This document shows, piece by piece, positions 16,007 through 23,720 of a stretch of DNA of 64,000 bases; the first letter of the stretch is position 1, and the number at the start of each line of letters is the position of its first letter. The translations under genes were made by a program, and so were the position numbers. Under the pieces are notes generated by a model, which worked only from the letters and a program-made list of their open reading frames with translations, had not been told where the DNA came from and ran no database searches. The DNA is taken from positions 1,293,423 through 1,357,422 of the forward strand of contig NZ_KB899659.1 of the NCBI RefSeq assembly GCF_000378385.1. Direction: 5' to 3'. Origin of the DNA: Paenibacillus daejeonensis DSM 15491 (GTDB lineage Bacteria; Bacillota; Bacilli; Paenibacillales; Paenibacillaceae).

Positions 16007-16855
16007 TTATTTGATTCGTCTTAGAAAGGTTTGCAGCCGCTCACTCTGCGGATTTTCAAAAATCTGCTCGGGCGGCCCCTGCTCGACGATCAAGCCGTCG
16101 GCGCCGAACACGACGCGATCAGCTACTTCTCTAGCAAAATCCATTTCATGCGTAATTAGCATCATGGCCATTTCGCCTTCATCGGCAATCTCTTTGATAA
16201 CCTCCAGCACCTCACCGACCAACTCAGGGTCCAAGGCCGACGTCACTTCGTCGAATACCATCACCTTGGGACGCATGACCAGCGCCCGCGCAATGGCGAC
16301 CCGTTGCTTCTGCCCGCCTGAGAGCTTCGCCGGATACACATCCAGCTTCTCCTCCAGACCGACTTTGCGAAGCATTTCTACTGCACGATCGTGAGCTTCT
16401 TCCTTAGAGAGCCCCAGTACCTTGACTGGCGCTTCTGTGACATTGTTGATAACCTTCATATGTGGGAACAGATTAAAATGCTGAAACACCATGCCGATTT
16501 TTGTCCGCATCATATGCAGATGCTTTTCATTGGCCGGCACCAGCTTCCCCTTACGCTCCATATGCCACAGATGCTCACCCTCCACCTCAATCGTTCCGGA
16601 TGTCGGATGATCGAGCGTCATAAGCATTCGCCCCAAGGTCGTCTTACCAGACCCGCTGGGTCCGATAATGGCGATCTTCTCGCCAGCAGCCATTTCAAGG
16701 TTAATGCCGTGAAGCACCTCCAGGTCGCCGAAGGACTTCTTCACGTCCGTGTACTTAACCATCGGTACGGTCGCCTCTGCTGCAGCTACCGTTGGATCGA
16801 CCGTCTCAGGGGCTGTCTGGGGCTGCTTCTCCATCGTTGTGCCCAATACTTCCAC
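16007..16855 (-). CDS. ehuA: Ectoine-type ABC transporter ATP-binding protein
   Basis: ATPase of a polar amino-acid-type importer. Walker A is GPSGSGKTTLGRML, the signature is KLSGGQKQRVAIARAL, and Walker B is VMVFDEVTSALDP, followed by the H-loop ITHEMDFAREVADRV. The domain starts at about residue 32 (MVKYTDVKKSFG), so the first 31 residues are an extra Ala/Thr/Pro-rich tail if GTG 16855 is used; ATG 16762 is a plausible alternative. Order B-C-D-A and linkage to ectABCD suggest ectoine/hydroxyectoine import. Confidence 0.85.
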   Translation of the reverse strand: MEVLGTTMEKQPQTAPETVDPTVAAAEATVPMVKYTDVKKSFGDLEVLHGINLEMAAGEKIAIIGPSGSGKTTLGRMLMTLDHPTSGTIEVEGEHLWHMERKGKLVPANEKHLHMMRTKIGMVFQHFNLFPHMKVINNVTEAPVKVLGLSKEEAHDRAVEMLRKVGLEEKLDVYPAKLSGGQKQRVAIARALVMRPKVMVFDEVTSALDPELVGEVLEVIKEIADEGEMAMMLITHEMDFAREVADRVVFGADGLIVEQGPPEQIFENPQSERLQTFLRRIK

Positions 16856-16939
16856 CCCCTGTTCTTTTGATATATAACCAGCTATTCCTATCGATAAACG
16901 TTAATTTTGAGTAAAACAAATCCCTATCCAGAGAAGCTT

Positions 16940-17605
16940 TTACTTACTTTGCCGTTGCGCCATCTTATACTCCAGCAGACTGACAAGAGCTGCCAGTAAC
17001 AGGCTAATCACTAGGAACAATATCCCGACCAAGGTGTAGGGCTCAGTAGGGCGCCAATCGCGAGACACGATGTTCTTTGCTCGCGACAACATTTCCATTA
17101 CAGTGATGGCAGCAAGTAGAGGTGTTTCTTTGAACACCACTATTAAATAATTCCCCATAATAGGAAGAATTGGCGGTATGGCTTGAGGCAGAATAATTCG
17201 GGTCCACGTTCGCTGTTTGGAGAAATTCAGAGCTCTTGCGGCTTCCCATTGCCCCTTCTCCACCCCGTTGATCCCGGAGCGGTACACCTCAGCCAAGTAG
17301 GTGCTATAATGCAAGCCAAGACCGATAACACCTGTCGTAAATGCTGACATCGAAATGCCCAGCGACAGGGGTAAAGCGTAAAACAAGAAAAACAATTGAA
17401 CGAGTAGTGGCGTGTTGCGCACAAATTCAATGAATCCATTAACCGTCCACCTGATGACTCGGAACCTAGATCGCCCCAGGACAGCCAGAACCATCCCGAA
17501 TGTACAAGCAATCAGGAAACCAAACAATGTCGCAAGCAACGTGGTTCCGATTACATCCAGAAGAAGAGGCAGCACGGACCATGCATATTCCCAACTCCAT
17601 ATCAT
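16940..17605 (-). CDS. ehuD: Ectoine-type ABC transporter permease
   Basis: A 221-residue permease of the HisMQ family. It has about five membrane helices, the motif FIEFVRNTPLLVQLFFLFYALP and the EAA loop QWEAARALNFSKQRTWTRIILPQAIPP that contacts the ATPase. It starts 3 bases after the stop of the other permease gene and is followed after 84 bases by ehuA. The ectoine specificity is inferred from operon context and gene order as in Sinorhizobium ehuABCD. Confidence 0.82.
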   Translation of the reverse strand: MIWSWEYAWSVLPLLLDVIGTTLLATLFGFLIACTFGMVLAVLGRSRFRVIRWTVNGFIEFVRNTPLLVQLFFLFYALPLSLGISMSAFTTGVIGLGLHYSTYLAEVYRSGINGVEKGQWEAARALNFSKQRTWTRIILPQAIPPILPIMGNYLIVVFKETPLLAAITVMEMLSRAKNIVSRDWRPTEPYTLVGILFLVISLLLAALVSLLEYKMAQRQSK

Positions 17606-17608
17606 ACG

Positions 17609-18262
17609 TTACAACCTCCCCGCTGACAGTTTGCGTTCGAGCAGCCGGGCGGAATAAGAAATCATCGATGCCAAGATGAAATAAATCACCAGCAGCGTTG
17701 CGTAAAGCTGTGTGCTTTGCTGCAAATATAATCCGCGCAGAACATCTGCTTGGTAAACCAGATCTGTCATGCCGATAAAAAATAACAGGGAGGACGCCTT
17801 TAACAGCTCAATCATCAAGTTGTTAAACGGCGGAATCATCCGGATCAGTGCTTGTGGGAAGATAATCCGGAACATTCGCTGGGCAGGAGTCATATTCAGT
17901 GCCCGTGCCGCTTCCCATTGTCCCTGGGGCACGGCCAATATTGAGCTGCGGACGATCTCCGAACCGAAAGCGCCGTAGTTAAGGCCTAGCGCCAATACAG
18001 CGGCCATGGTTTTCGATAGCTCAATATTCATGTATGGCAAGACATAGTAAATCCAAAATAGCAGCACCAGCAGGGCTATACCGCGGAAGGTCAGCACATA
18101 GACCAGCGCCAGACCCCGAATCAATCTAAACTTAGACAAGCGGCAGATACCCGTCAATGCCGCGAGCAGCAGAGCCAAGGCTGCGGAAAGCACGGTCACT
18201 TGCGCTGTCGAGACCGTTCCTTTCCACAGCAATGGCATCCACTCTAGCCAATAGTCAATCAT
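17609..18262 (-). CDS. ehuC: Ectoine-type ABC transporter permease
   Basis: A 217-residue HisMQ-type permease. Seen: YVLTFRGIALLVLLFWIYYVLP, the EAA loop QWEAARALNMTPAQRMFRIIFPQALIRMIPP, and five predicted helices. It pairs with the permease at 16940-17605; intergenic gaps of 3 bases on both sides indicate tight translational coupling with ehuB and ehuD. Confidence 0.82.
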   Translation of the reverse strand: MIDYWLEWMPLLWKGTVSTAQVTVLSAALALLLAALTGICRLSKFRLIRGLALVYVLTFRGIALLVLLFWIYYVLPYMNIELSKTMAAVLALGLNYGAFGSEIVRSSILAVPQGQWEAARALNMTPAQRMFRIIFPQALIRMIPPFNNLMIELLKASSLLFFIGMTDLVYQADVLRGLYLQQSTQLYATLLVIYFILASMISYSARLLERKLSAGRL

Positions 18263-18265
18263 TGG

Positions 18266-19213
18266 TTACCCGCACAGCTCCGCAGCGGTCATATCGCCGG
18301 GCAGCTCTTCTTCCGTAAATCCGAACTCTTGGAGAATCTCGAGTAATTGACCAGACTCTTTCATCTTCTCCAGTTCTTCGTTAAATGCTTCTACGAATTC
18401 CGTATCTGCCTGACGGAAAGCAGATGCGCCGTAGCCTCTTACACTTTCACCATCAATAACCGGTTGTTCAAAATCGGCAACACGTTCAAGGTTATCGTCA
18501 CCAGCAGCGTCCAAGCGGGATTGCAAGGCCGGACCAGTCATAGCCATGGCATCCACACGATCAGCTTGGAGTGCACTTACTGCTGCATTTTGATCGGGCA
18601 CGACAACAATTTGCTCATCAGCTACGCCCATTTTCTCGAGATACTCAATTTCAATTGCACCTGTCATAACCGCTACTTTTGCATCGCTGTTTGCGATATC
18701 TTCATAGCTGTTCAGACCGAGCGGATTACCAGTCTTCACGGCAAGTGCTTCTCCGATGCTATACTCCGGGTTGGCAAATGCCACTTCCGCACAACGGTTC
18801 GGATTAATAAACATACCCGCCGTAATCATATCAAAGCGTCCAGCCTGCAGACCACCAATCAGTCCACCGAACTCAGTCAATTCTCCGCGCATTTCTTCAA
18901 TACCGAGATTCGTCAGAATGACACGGGCGATTTCAACTGCCTCGCCAGTTAATGTACCGTCTGCTTCCTGGTACGCATAAGGGTTCTCATTAGCAAAACC
19001 GACGTTGATGTAGCCTTGTTCTCTAGCTTTTTCCAGCGTGCTCTCACCTGCACCCGCTTCACCGTTTTCTCCACCGTTTGTTTCATTGGCTTCATTGCCC
19101 GGCGGCGGCGGTGGTGGCGTCGATGTCTCCGGCAAATTATTGCCGTTGCCTGAGCCACAAGCAGCTAACACCATCATCATCACAAACAAAACTAACAACA
19201 TACTCTTCTTCAC
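18266..19213 (-). CDS. ehuB: Ectoine/hydroxyectoine-type substrate-binding lipoprotein
   Basis: A 315-residue extracellular solute-binding protein (family 3). The start is taken as GTG 19213 because it gives a normal lipoprotein signal (MKKSMLLVLFVMMMVLAACGSG, lipobox cysteine near residue 18) behind AAGAGGGG; an ATG at 19237 would precede it with no ribosome binding site. An acidic Gly/Pro/Asn/Glu linker follows, then the type-3 fold (YINVGFANENPYAYQEADGTLTGEAVEIA). It is the first gene of the operon. Ectoine as ligand is inferred from the downstream ectABCD genes. Confidence 0.83.
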   Translation of the reverse strand: MKKSMLLVLFVMMMVLAACGSGNGNNLPETSTPPPPPPGNEANETNGGENGEAGAGESTLEKAREQGYINVGFANENPYAYQEADGTLTGEAVEIARVILTNLGIEEMRGELTEFGGLIGGLQAGRFDMITAGMFINPNRCAEVAFANPEYSIGEALAVKTGNPLGLNSYEDIANSDAKVAVMTGAIEIEYLEKMGVADEQIVVVPDQNAAVSALQADRVDAMAMTGPALQSRLDAAGDDNLERVADFEQPVIDGESVRGYGASAFRQADTEFVEAFNEELEKMKESGQLLEILQEFGFTEEELPGDMTAAELCG

Positions 19214-19243
19214 GTTTGTCTCACTACCCCTCTTCATTTTTGT

Positions 19244-19407
19244 GGAAATGACAAGTTATTTAGCTACTCGTCATCCCCAGGCGCAGCAAGGATTTTCCCT
19301 GATCGACCGCTCCAGCTTGGCTTTTTCGCTTCTTAGCTAGGAGCTCGGGAGTCCCCCGCGCAACAACACTAATAATGCTAACATGTATCGGGTGGTAGGT
19401 CATTTCC
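19244..19407 (-). promoter_or_regulatory. Structured leader RNA of the ehu-ect operon, possible c-di-AMP riboswitch variant
   Basis: On the minus-strand RNA GGAAATGAC (19407-19399) pairs perfectly with GTCATTTCC (19252-19244), closing a 146-base domain. Inside are a GCTCC-AGCT/AGCT-GGAGC hairpin (about 19306-19345), GCGGGGGACTCC, GGGAAAATCC and GACGAGTAGCTAA. The order GGGGGAC / GGG..AATCC / GACAGCTAA is that of the ydaO (c-di-AMP) riboswitch, but each element deviates. The closing helix ends about 8 bases before the ehuB leader ATG. The structured leader is strongly supported; the ligand is a hypothesis. Bases 19422-19573 upstream show nothing else recognisable. Confidence 0.55.
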
Positions 19408-19415
19408 AGTAAACT

Positions 19416-19421
19416 ATCATA
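19416..19421 (-). promoter_or_regulatory. -10 box of the ehu-ect operon
   Basis: TATGAT on the minus strand. A start 7-9 bases downstream coincides with the 5' arm of the closing helix at 19407, which supports the leader assignment. A -35 hexamer is not evident at 16-18 bases. Confidence 0.5.
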
Positions 19422-19573
19422 ATTCAAGCGATTTCATGCTGACTTGGAAAGAGAAGGGTTCAGCTACCATCATTCTCTTTATTCCTCCCGTATCTTCCCG
19501 TATCTTAGCAATTACAACGGTTTACCCACCCCAACAAGTATGTTATTAGACCGATCTTGGGCGAGCTAAACAA

Positions 19574-19630
19574 AGAAAAATCAACAAACGGACTGATATT
19601 CCAGTCAATTTGTTGATTTTTCGTTTTTTT
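19574..19630. terminator. Bidirectional terminator
   Basis: Arms AAAAATCAACAAA and TTTGTTGATTTTT enclose a smaller GACTG/CAGTC stem, with T-runs on both strands. It ends the leftward esterase operon (19738-22463). Confidence 0.88.
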
Positions 19631-19737
19631 TGATGAAATTTGAGCATATTTAAGGAATAAGCCTATACAAACCTTAATCAAGAGCTGGTACTAAGGCCAG
19701 CCCTTGATCTGTTATTACCCTATAATCGCGATTTGAA

Positions 19738-20550
19738 TCAATTTTTGCCGAATTGTCTGCCCTGCAGCCAGAGCCCGCACACCTGACTCCAGTTGGCGAT
19801 GTGAGAATCCTCCGCCGCAAGGCCCAGACCATGACGGCCATGGTCGTAGACATGGAGATCAAACGGAACCCCCGCACGGCTAAGAGCAGCTGCAAAAGAT
19901 AAGCTGTTCTCCACAGGTACCGCCGCATCCTCCGAAGTATGCCACAAAAATGTCGGCGGGGTCTGCTCGTTCACATGAAGCTCATTACTAAGCAATGTGA
20001 TTTGCTCTTCCGTCGGCTGGTCCCCCAGCTGATTAGTCCTTGAACCTTGATGAGTGTAGGGATCCTTCATCGTGATAACCGGATAACACAGGACGATCAG
20101 ATCCGGTCTCGATGACACGCGGTCAACGGGATCCGCAGCATCCGGATTCCCCTCATCGTGGCGCGTTCCGGCTGTCGCAGTCAGATGCCCACCTGCGGAG
20201 AAGCCCAGCAAACCGATCTTGCTCGCATCCAGCCCCCAGACTGCTGCGTGAAAACGCACATAGCGGATCGCCCGCTGCGCATCTTGATACGCATGCGGGT
20301 ACGGGTATGGCGCCACGCGGTACCGTAAGACAAAAGCCGTAATGCCAAGGCTGTTCAGCCACTGGGCAATCGGCTCTCCCTCATGCTGGGCACGCATGCC
20401 ATAGCCGCCGCCTGGACAGACAACAACTGCTGACGTCGCTCCATCTACCAGATAAGGAGTCAATGCAGGCGTATCCTCAAGCCCCGCTCCCCGGGCGCCA
20501 GGTGTTCCTTCCGGCCATAAGATATGTTCTACGCTCTCAGATCCAGCCAT
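19738..20550 (-). CDS. Alpha/beta hydrolase (BD-FAE-like esterase)
   Basis: A 270-residue cytoplasmic esterase of the hormone-sensitive-lipase/BD-FAE type. Oxyanion motif VVVCPGGGYGMRA, nucleophile elbow GLLGFSAGGHL, catalytic Asp in WHTSEDAAVPV and His in HDHGRHGLG-type context (VYDHGRHGLGL). ATG 20550 is chosen because GGAGGAG lies 6 bases upstream; it starts inside the preceding aldo/keto reductase gene (22-base overlap). Neighbouring oxidoreductases suggest sugar-ester metabolism. Confidence 0.9.
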   Translation of the reverse strand: MAGSESVEHILWPEGTPGARGAGLEDTPALTPYLVDGATSAVVVCPGGGYGMRAQHEGEPIAQWLNSLGITAFVLRYRVAPYPYPHAYQDAQRAIRYVRFHAAVWGLDASKIGLLGFSAGGHLTATAGTRHDEGNPDAADPVDRVSSRPDLIVLCYPVITMKDPYTHQGSRTNQLGDQPTEEQITLLSNELHVNEQTPPTFLWHTSEDAAVPVENSLSFAAALSRAGVPFDLHVYDHGRHGLGLAAEDSHIANWSQVCGLWLQGRQFGKN

Positions 20551-21458
20551 TTGATCTCCTCCGGCGTCAGCTTGATATTGGTCGCTTCGCTGCAAGATTG
20601 CATCTCCGCCTCATTGCGCGGTCCAATTAAGGCTGCAGTGGGGAACGATTGATTGAGTACATAGGCCAATGCGATCTGAATAGTCGTTACGCCCTTCTCT
20701 CCCGCCAGCTGCTCAGCTCTGCGGTAACGCTCCCAGTTGTCATCGCTGTAGAATACACGCACGGTATCGGCATCCGAACGGTCTTCAGGCGTAAAGCGGC
20801 CGGTGAAGAACCCGCGTGCCTGCGAAGACCAGGAGAACAACGGCAGACCAGTACGCTCATGCTCAGCCAACAATACGTCATCCACACTGATGGCATCCCG
20901 CCAATACGGCTCGTTGGCCTTGGCCAGACTAAGGTTCGGGCTATTGAATTCGAAGCCCCTCAGTCCATGTTCAGCTGCATAGCGATTTGCCTCTTGCAGT
21001 CTCTCCCATGTCCAGTTCGATGCACCAAAAGCCAGAATGCGACCAGCCTCGACATGGCTGTTGAGAATCTCCAGGATTTCTCCCACTGGGACAGCAGGGT
21101 CATCCCGATGCAGAGCATACAGATCGATATAGTCCGTCCGCAGCCGCTCCAGGCTGATGCTTAGTTCTTCATCAATAGCCTGTTTGTTTACCCGGTTGCC
21201 GTCCTTATTGGGATGGCCGCCTTTGGTCCAGATATTGATCGACTTGCGATTGCCTCTCTCCTCTACCCACATCCCCAGTGCTTGCTCACTCTTACCCCCG
21301 CAGTAAATGAAGGCCGTATCAATGGTGTTGCCGCCAATCGCAACGTAAGCATCCAGGTTGGCACTCGCCAGTTCATAGGTTTCAGGTGTAAAATAATCCG
21401 AGCCCATAATCAGGCTGGAGACGTCATTGTGTAGACCAGGAATTTTGATATGTTTCAT
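20529..21458 (-). CDS. Aldo/keto reductase
   Basis: A 309-residue NAD(P)H-dependent oxidoreductase with the AKR barrel. The catalytic Asp-Tyr pair is in NTIDTAFIYCGGKSEQALG, the Lys in IWTKGGHPNK, and the His in YALHRDDPAVPV. The C-terminal cofactor region VTTIQIALAYVLNQSFPTAALIGPRN is present. It overlaps the esterase gene downstream and follows the Gfo/Idh/MocA gene by 15 bases, forming a three-gene sugar-metabolism operon. Confidence 0.92.
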   Translation of the reverse strand: MKHIKIPGLHNDVSSLIMGSDYFTPETYELASANLDAYVAIGGNTIDTAFIYCGGKSEQALGMWVEERGNRKSINIWTKGGHPNKDGNRVNKQAIDEELSISLERLRTDYIDLYALHRDDPAVPVGEILEILNSHVEAGRILAFGASNWTWERLQEANRYAAEHGLRGFEFNSPNLSLAKANEPYWRDAISVDDVLLAEHERTGLPLFSWSSQARGFFTGRFTPEDRSDADTVRVFYSDDNWERYRRAEQLAGEKGVTTIQIALAYVLNQSFPTAALIGPRNEAEMQSCSEATNIKLTPEEIKWLDLRA

Positions 21459-21473
21459 CGCTCGTCATCCTCT

Positions 21474-22463
21474 CTATTCTATGATCACGCGTTTCCGCTC
21501 GTAAGCCGAACGCAGACATGCGTCAATAGCCTTCATATTTAATACGGCATCGTCAGGCGTATAGCGGTTTGGAATTTGACCCTGTACTTGAGCAGCAAAA
21601 GTATCGGCCTGCAGTGCATATTGGTTCAGCTCGGGCTGCCGCTCTTCACGCCGTCCTTCTTTGGTTTCTACGAAGAAATGCGGTGACCCGATAAAAGCCG
21701 CAGGCACCTCAATTCTCCCTTCTGTACCCAGTACCTCCAGTGTGTTGCGGAATGCCGCCCACATGCCGCAGTCAAAGGTCAAGGCGCGGCTGTCCGGGAA
21801 TTCCAACAAGCCAGACGCCATCATATCTACATGATCATGCTCTGGTGAAATCAGAGCGTGCACAGTTGCGGCTACAGGCTCGCTGCCAAAGATTAGACGG
21901 GCAGCGCTAATCGGATAACATCCCACATCATAGATGGAGCCGCCGCCCCATTCGCGCTTGAACCTTACATTGCCCGAGGAGCCTGCACTATTGAAGGTGA
22001 AGGTGCCGTGGATGCCCCGAAGCTCGCCGATTTCCCCGGATGCCACAATCTTCTGAATGTGATCGTAGCGAGGGTGATGGCGATACATGAAGGCCTCCGC
22101 CAAATGCACGCCTTGCTCCGACGCACAATCTGCCATTTCCTGTGCCTCCGTGCTATTAAGGGCAATTGGCTTCTCGCACAGCACGTGCTTGCCTGCTTGC
22201 ATCGCCCGGATCGACCATTCTTTGTGCAGATGATTGGGAAGGGGAATATAGATTGCGTCAATCGCCGGATCAGCAAGGATCTCTTCATAGCTGCCATAAG
22301 CCTGTGGGATTCCCAGCTTGTCCGCCAGCTTGCGGGCCTTCTCGATATCCCGGCTGGCAATCGCAGCCGCTTCTCCCGTTTCCGAGGCCTGGATGCCTGG
22401 AATTACAGAGCGCTCAGCAATACCGGCACAGCCAATAATGCCCCAGCGCAATAAGGTTGACAC
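21474..22463 (-). CDS. Gfo/Idh/MocA-family oxidoreductase
   Basis: A 329-residue NAD(P)-dependent sugar dehydrogenase. Rossmann motif WGIIGCAGIAERSVIPGI at the N-terminus, the family CEKPIAL motif (VLCEKPIALN, catalytic Lys), and the C-terminal substrate domain with GGSIYDVGCYPISAARLIFG. First gene of the operon with the aldo/keto reductase and esterase. The true sugar substrate cannot be read from sequence. Confidence 0.93.
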   Translation of the reverse strand: MSTLLRWGIIGCAGIAERSVIPGIQASETGEAAAIASRDIEKARKLADKLGIPQAYGSYEEILADPAIDAIYIPLPNHLHKEWSIRAMQAGKHVLCEKPIALNSTEAQEMADCASEQGVHLAEAFMYRHHPRYDHIQKIVASGEIGELRGIHGTFTFNSAGSSGNVRFKREWGGGSIYDVGCYPISAARLIFGSEPVAATVHALISPEHDHVDMMASGLLEFPDSRALTFDCGMWAAFRNTLEVLGTEGRIEVPAAFIGSPHFFVETKEGRREERQPELNQYALQADTFAAQVQGQIPNRYTPDDAVLNMKAIDACLRSAYERKRVIIE

Positions 22464-22587
22464 ATGCTTCAGCTCCTTTTTTGCTATTAAGTGAATCTGA
22501 CTCCTATTATAGTCGAGCCGCAGCCGAATGGATATAGAAGTGTTTTCACGAGGATGTAACGATTTTCATCCTTTTAGGCTTATATTC

Positions 22588-22615
22588 AAAAAGCCACGCT
22601 CCTAAGAGCGCAGCT
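22588..22615 (-). terminator. Terminator with the stop codon in its loop
   Basis: Stem AGCTGCGCTC/GAGCGTGGCT with loop TTAG, followed by TTTTT on the minus strand. The loop contains the TAG stop codon of the gene at 22602-23720. Confidence 0.88.
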
Positions 22616-23720
22616 TGATGATATAGGTGACTGGCTCGTAGCCGTCCCCCTCTCTGACCATGGTAGCCGCCATCAGCTGCTCACCCGAGGGGCTCCATTG
22701 CAGCTGATTCGAGATATCCTCCAAATCGACGGTCACCTGTGTGACTTTGCCGGTGACAGCATCCGCGACGTACAATCCGCTCGTTCCGTTTTCGGCATTG
22801 ATGAGATTGTAGGCGAGACGTGTGCCGTCTCTGGACCAGGCGGTACCAAAGATCTGCATGCCTTTACTCAGAACCGCCTTGTCCTTGCCATCCAGATCGG
22901 TCAGGTACAGCGTCATCTCTCCTTCGCGCGTCCTGCGGACCATCGCCAGCGACTGATGGTCAGGGGAAGGGATAACCCAGATGACCTGCTCCATCAGAAG
23001 TCGTGCTGGTTCCTCGCCTTCTTGGATAAAGAGTTGTTGTCCGGATCCAATGTAGTAGAGGCGATCACCAATCTTGTGAACATCGTGGATGGTGAGATCG
23101 CCAGTATCAGCCAGCATCTCTGTGTGGCCTTCGATATTGGCGGTATAAATTTTGCCAGACATCGTAGGGAACAGCACATGCTCGCTATCGAGCCATTCGC
23201 CCTCATAACCCTCGATCAGCTCATCAGGCGTTTGCCGCTCCGTCGCCGGTACAATGTCCCCTGTCTCCATATCCCGCAGATAACCAAACCCTACGGACTC
23301 CTCCATGACTTTATAGAACAGAAATCTTTTGTCAGGGGAAAGCATCCCGGCGTGCTGATCTTGATCGGCAGGCTGCAGCACAGTCTCGCTGCCGTCCGTT
23401 AAGGTATACGAGACCAGATTGACCGGATAGCGTTCCTTCTCTTCGATCACTTGCGGCGTCCGCTCCGTATTTGCTTTCGCGGCCAGGACGGTATCGCCAT
23501 CTAACCAGTCCATTCCCCGAATGCCAGGCACCTTTTGCAGCTGTTCAACGGCAACCGACTGATCCGTACCAGGCACTGGACCATCCAGCACGGTAATTTG
23601 TTTGTTATTCCCATCGATGACCTGCCGATCCGTCTGCGGTTGTACCCCGCACCCTGTCGATGAGATCGCAAGGATGGCAATGGCTGCGCCAATCATCATT
23701 TTGTTTGAATAGTCGTTCAT
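22602..23720 (-). CDS. WD40/TolB-like beta-propeller lipoprotein
   Basis: A 372-residue exported lipoprotein: signal MMIGAAIAILAISSTGCGVQP with the lipobox cysteine near residue 25. The rest has repeated blades typical of TolB/PD40 propellers (GMLSPDKRFLFYKV, VIPSPDHQSLAMVR, GTAWSRDGTRLAYNL, LQWSPSGEQLMAA). Its ATG overlaps the stop of the histidine kinase gene by 4 bases, so it is the third gene of a two-component operon and probably an accessory sensor or output of that system. Confidence 0.85.
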   Translation of the reverse strand: MNDYSNKMMIGAAIAILAISSTGCGVQPQTDRQVIDGNNKQITVLDGPVPGTDQSVAVEQLQKVPGIRGMDWLDGDTVLAAKANTERTPQVIEEKERYPVNLVSYTLTDGSETVLQPADQDQHAGMLSPDKRFLFYKVMEESVGFGYLRDMETGDIVPATERQTPDELIEGYEGEWLDSEHVLFPTMSGKIYTANIEGHTEMLADTGDLTIHDVHKIGDRLYYIGSGQQLFIQEGEEPARLLMEQVIWVIPSPDHQSLAMVRRTREGEMTLYLTDLDGKDKAVLSKGMQIFGTAWSRDGTRLAYNLINAENGTSGLYVADAVTGKVTQVTVDLEDISNQLQWSPSGEQLMAATMVREGDGYEPVTYIIKLRS

